Shown here: positions 11,655-12,481 of the stretch, one piece after another
Numbering within the stretch: the first letter of the stretch is position 1
How the letters are laid out: the number at the start of each line of letters is the position of its first letter
Assembly (NCBI GenBank): GCA_007116405.1
Contig: SKIN01000040.1
Coordinates: forward strand, 1-12,481
Direction: 5' to 3'
DNA from: Candidatus Kaiserbacteria bacterium
GTDB taxonomy: Bacteria; Patescibacteriota; Minisyncoccia; Phycocordibacterales; UBA12088
DNA: 12,481 nt
The notes under the pieces: model-generated
What the model saw: the letters and a program-made list of their open reading frames with translations, nothing else
Database searches by the model: none
What the model was told of the DNA's origin: nothing
Program-made: the position numbers and the translations under genes

Positions 11655-12089
11655 ATGGCAATCATACGGCTACATGAAGACCCTGGTGTCTTAACTTTTT
11701 TCCAACTGTATCATTACACCTTGGAGCTTCTGAATACACACCCAAGGCGACGAGGGAGAACTGTCGTACTGGGACCAATGTCTTCTAACGGAAAACTGAC
11801 ACAAGAAGAGAACATTATCCGTATTCAAAGATCGGTTAATATTCTTTCGGATGAAGGCTGGCTAGTACTTGATCTTGTTTCATTTCAAGACACAGTCGAC
11901 CGGCTCATACAGGAACTGCGTATTCCTGGATACCCCTTCCCCGTCCTCGAAGACTTCACCATACCTTTGATCAAGAGTCGTTGGTTTCAGGTGGTCCACT
12001 TCCAGGTCGGTTACCAGCACAGCATTGGCGCAGTGCGTGAACACGCGGTCGTGGTAGAAGAGCGTCTACCTATTCGATACATACGGTAA
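11655..12089 (+). CDS. Putative nucleoside 2-deoxyribosyltransferase-fold protein (DUF4406-like)
   Basis: A 144-aa protein started at the ATG at 11655 because GGAGGG sits 6 nt upstream; an earlier in-frame start at 11634 has no such site. The pattern is suggestive: strand TVVLGPMSSNG (37-46), then EENIIRIQRSVNILSDEGW (an Asn-containing helix), strand LVLDL, a central region, and near the end SIGAVREHAVVVEERLPI with Ser123, Gly125 and Glu129. This order (GPxS, N-helix, then SxGxxxE-A-x-P/I) matches the nucleoside 2-deoxyribosyltransferase/DUF4406/DNPH1 superfamily, in which the Glu is catalytic. The assignment is inference; a His replaces the usual small residue after Glu. The DNA seems more AT-rich than its neighbours. 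It is divergent from the TrmB-like gene and followed by a strong terminator. Confidence 0.6.
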   Translation: MAIIRLHEDPGVLTFFQLYHYTLELLNTHPRRRGRTVVLGPMSSNGKLTQEENIIRIQRSVNILSDEGWLVLDLVSFQDTVDRLIQELRIPGYPFPVLEDFTIPLIKSRWFQVVHFQVGYQHSIGAVREHAVVVEERLPIRYIR

Positions 12090-12093
12090 ACGC

Positions 12094-12124
12094 AAAACTG
12101 CACACAAAAAATGTGTGCAGTTTT
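12094..12124. terminator. Bidirectional terminator
   Basis: A 13-bp stem (AAAACTGCACACA 12094-12106 with TGTGTGCAGTTTT 12112-12124) closes a 5-nt loop, with T runs on both strands. It ends the 144-aa gene on the plus strand and tRNA-Arg on the minus strand. Confidence 0.92.
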
Positions 12125-12128
12125 TTTG

Positions 12129-12200
12129 TGCGCCCGCCAGGATTCGAACCCAGAATAACGGTTCCGAAGACCGTTGTGATATCCATTTCACCACGGGCGC
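12129..12200 (-). tRNA. tRNA-Arg (anticodon UCG)
   Basis: The minus strand gives acceptor GCGCCCG/CGGGCGC with discriminator A, anticodon stem ACGGT/ACCGT with loop CTTCGGA (anticodon TCG), and T-arm CTGGG-TTCGAAT-CCTGG with two wobble pairs. CCA is not encoded. The shared terminator begins 4 nt downstream. Confidence 0.95.
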
Positions 12201-12241
12201 TTGCACGCTGCTATTGTATAGTAAAAACACATAAAATGCGA

Positions 12242-12247
12242 TAGTAT
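12242..12247 (+). promoter_or_regulatory. -10-like box just before the CCA enzyme ATG
   Basis: TAGTAT ends 6 nt before the ATG at 12254. No clear -35 or ribosome binding site is visible. The spacing repeats that of the TrmB-like gene and suggests a leaderless transcript. Confidence 0.4.
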
Positions 12248-12253
12248 TGCGCT

Positions 12254-12481
12254 ATGTCGAGTGAATACATCATCCCAAAGGAGGTTACACGTGTAACGGA
12301 GGCGCTTCGAAACGCCGGTTTTGATGCATATCTTGTGGGAGGATGTGTCCGCGACCTTGTATTGGGTAAGAAACCCCATGATTGGGATGTGACGACAAAC
12401 GCCCATCCTGACGATATCCAGGGCATTTTTGAGGAAACCTATTACAACAATGACTTTGGAACTGTAGGTGTAGTGCAGGAA
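12254..12481 (+). CDS. cca: CCA tRNA nucleotidyltransferase, 5' part only
   Basis: The first 76 codons of an enzyme that adds or repairs the 3' CCA of tRNAs using CTP and ATP. The class II nucleotidyltransferase head is clear: an N-terminal helix (PKEVTRVTEALRNAG), strand AYLVGGCVRDLVLGKKPHD (25-43), then the metal-binding DWD (Asp43, Asp45), VTTNAHPDDI and NNDFGTVGV. A related poly(A) polymerase is possible from this fragment alone. But none of the three tRNA genes in the window encodes CCA, which requires such an enzyme. The gene runs off the right edge; the start ATG at 12254 fits the family N-terminus and has no ribosome binding site. Confidence 0.9.
   Translation, partial: MSSEYIIPKEVTRVTEALRNAGFDAYLVGGCVRDLVLGKKPHDWDVTTNAHPDDIQGIFEETYYNNDFGTVGVVQE

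Overview
The window looks like a chromosomal segment from a Patescibacteria/CPR bacterium, most likely a Parcubacteria-type lineage. This is inferred from the gene set (an ECF sigma factor overlapping a DUF5667-type protein, a TrmB-like regulator, RNase Y, small membrane proteins), from short genes that often lack a Shine-Dalgarno, and from promoters sitting almost on top of start codons. Genes end at TGA as well as TAA and TAG, so the code is standard at UGA. No tRNA encodes its CCA end, which fits the CCA-adding enzyme entering at the right edge. Base composition is roughly balanced.

Left part (1-2292, all minus strand): an unrecognised 134-aa protein; a small polytopic membrane protein resembling an ECF-transporter S component; and an HU-type DNA-binding protein. 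Between HU and the membrane protein is the best find of the window: a compact cobalamin (B12) riboswitch whose P3, P5, P6 and P13 helices and L5-L13 kissing loop can all be read from the sequence. It is followed by a hairpin that sits directly on the membrane protein's ribosome binding site. This points to the membrane protein as a B12-related uptake component. The 1719-2292 gap holds the HU promoter and several inverted repeats but no convincing gene.

Middle (2293-8007, minus strand): RNase Y with a long leader and a clear promoter; a 46-aa Ala/Pro/Glu-rich protein; an MscS-family mechanosensitive channel; and a two-gene operon (start/stop overlap ATGA) of an ECF sigma factor and a single-pass DUF5667-like protein, probably an envelope-sensing pair.

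Right part (8008-12481, mixed strands): tRNA-Pro(UGG) lying 5 nt ahead of an alpha/beta hydrolase; a SAM methyltransferase; YraN/UPF0102; a duplicated terminator block behind tRNA-Gly(GCC); a 68-aa small protein with a near-ideal promoter and terminator; a TrmB-like regulator with a palindrome inside its own promoter; a 144-aa protein that looks like the nucleoside deoxyribosyltransferase/DUF4406 fold; tRNA-Arg(UCG); and the 5' end of the CCA tRNA nucleotidyltransferase. Three genes here (methyltransferase, TrmB-like regulator, CCA enzyme) have the -10 box only 6-8 nt before ATG, so their mRNAs are probably leaderless. I saw no mobile element, CRISPR array or phage module.
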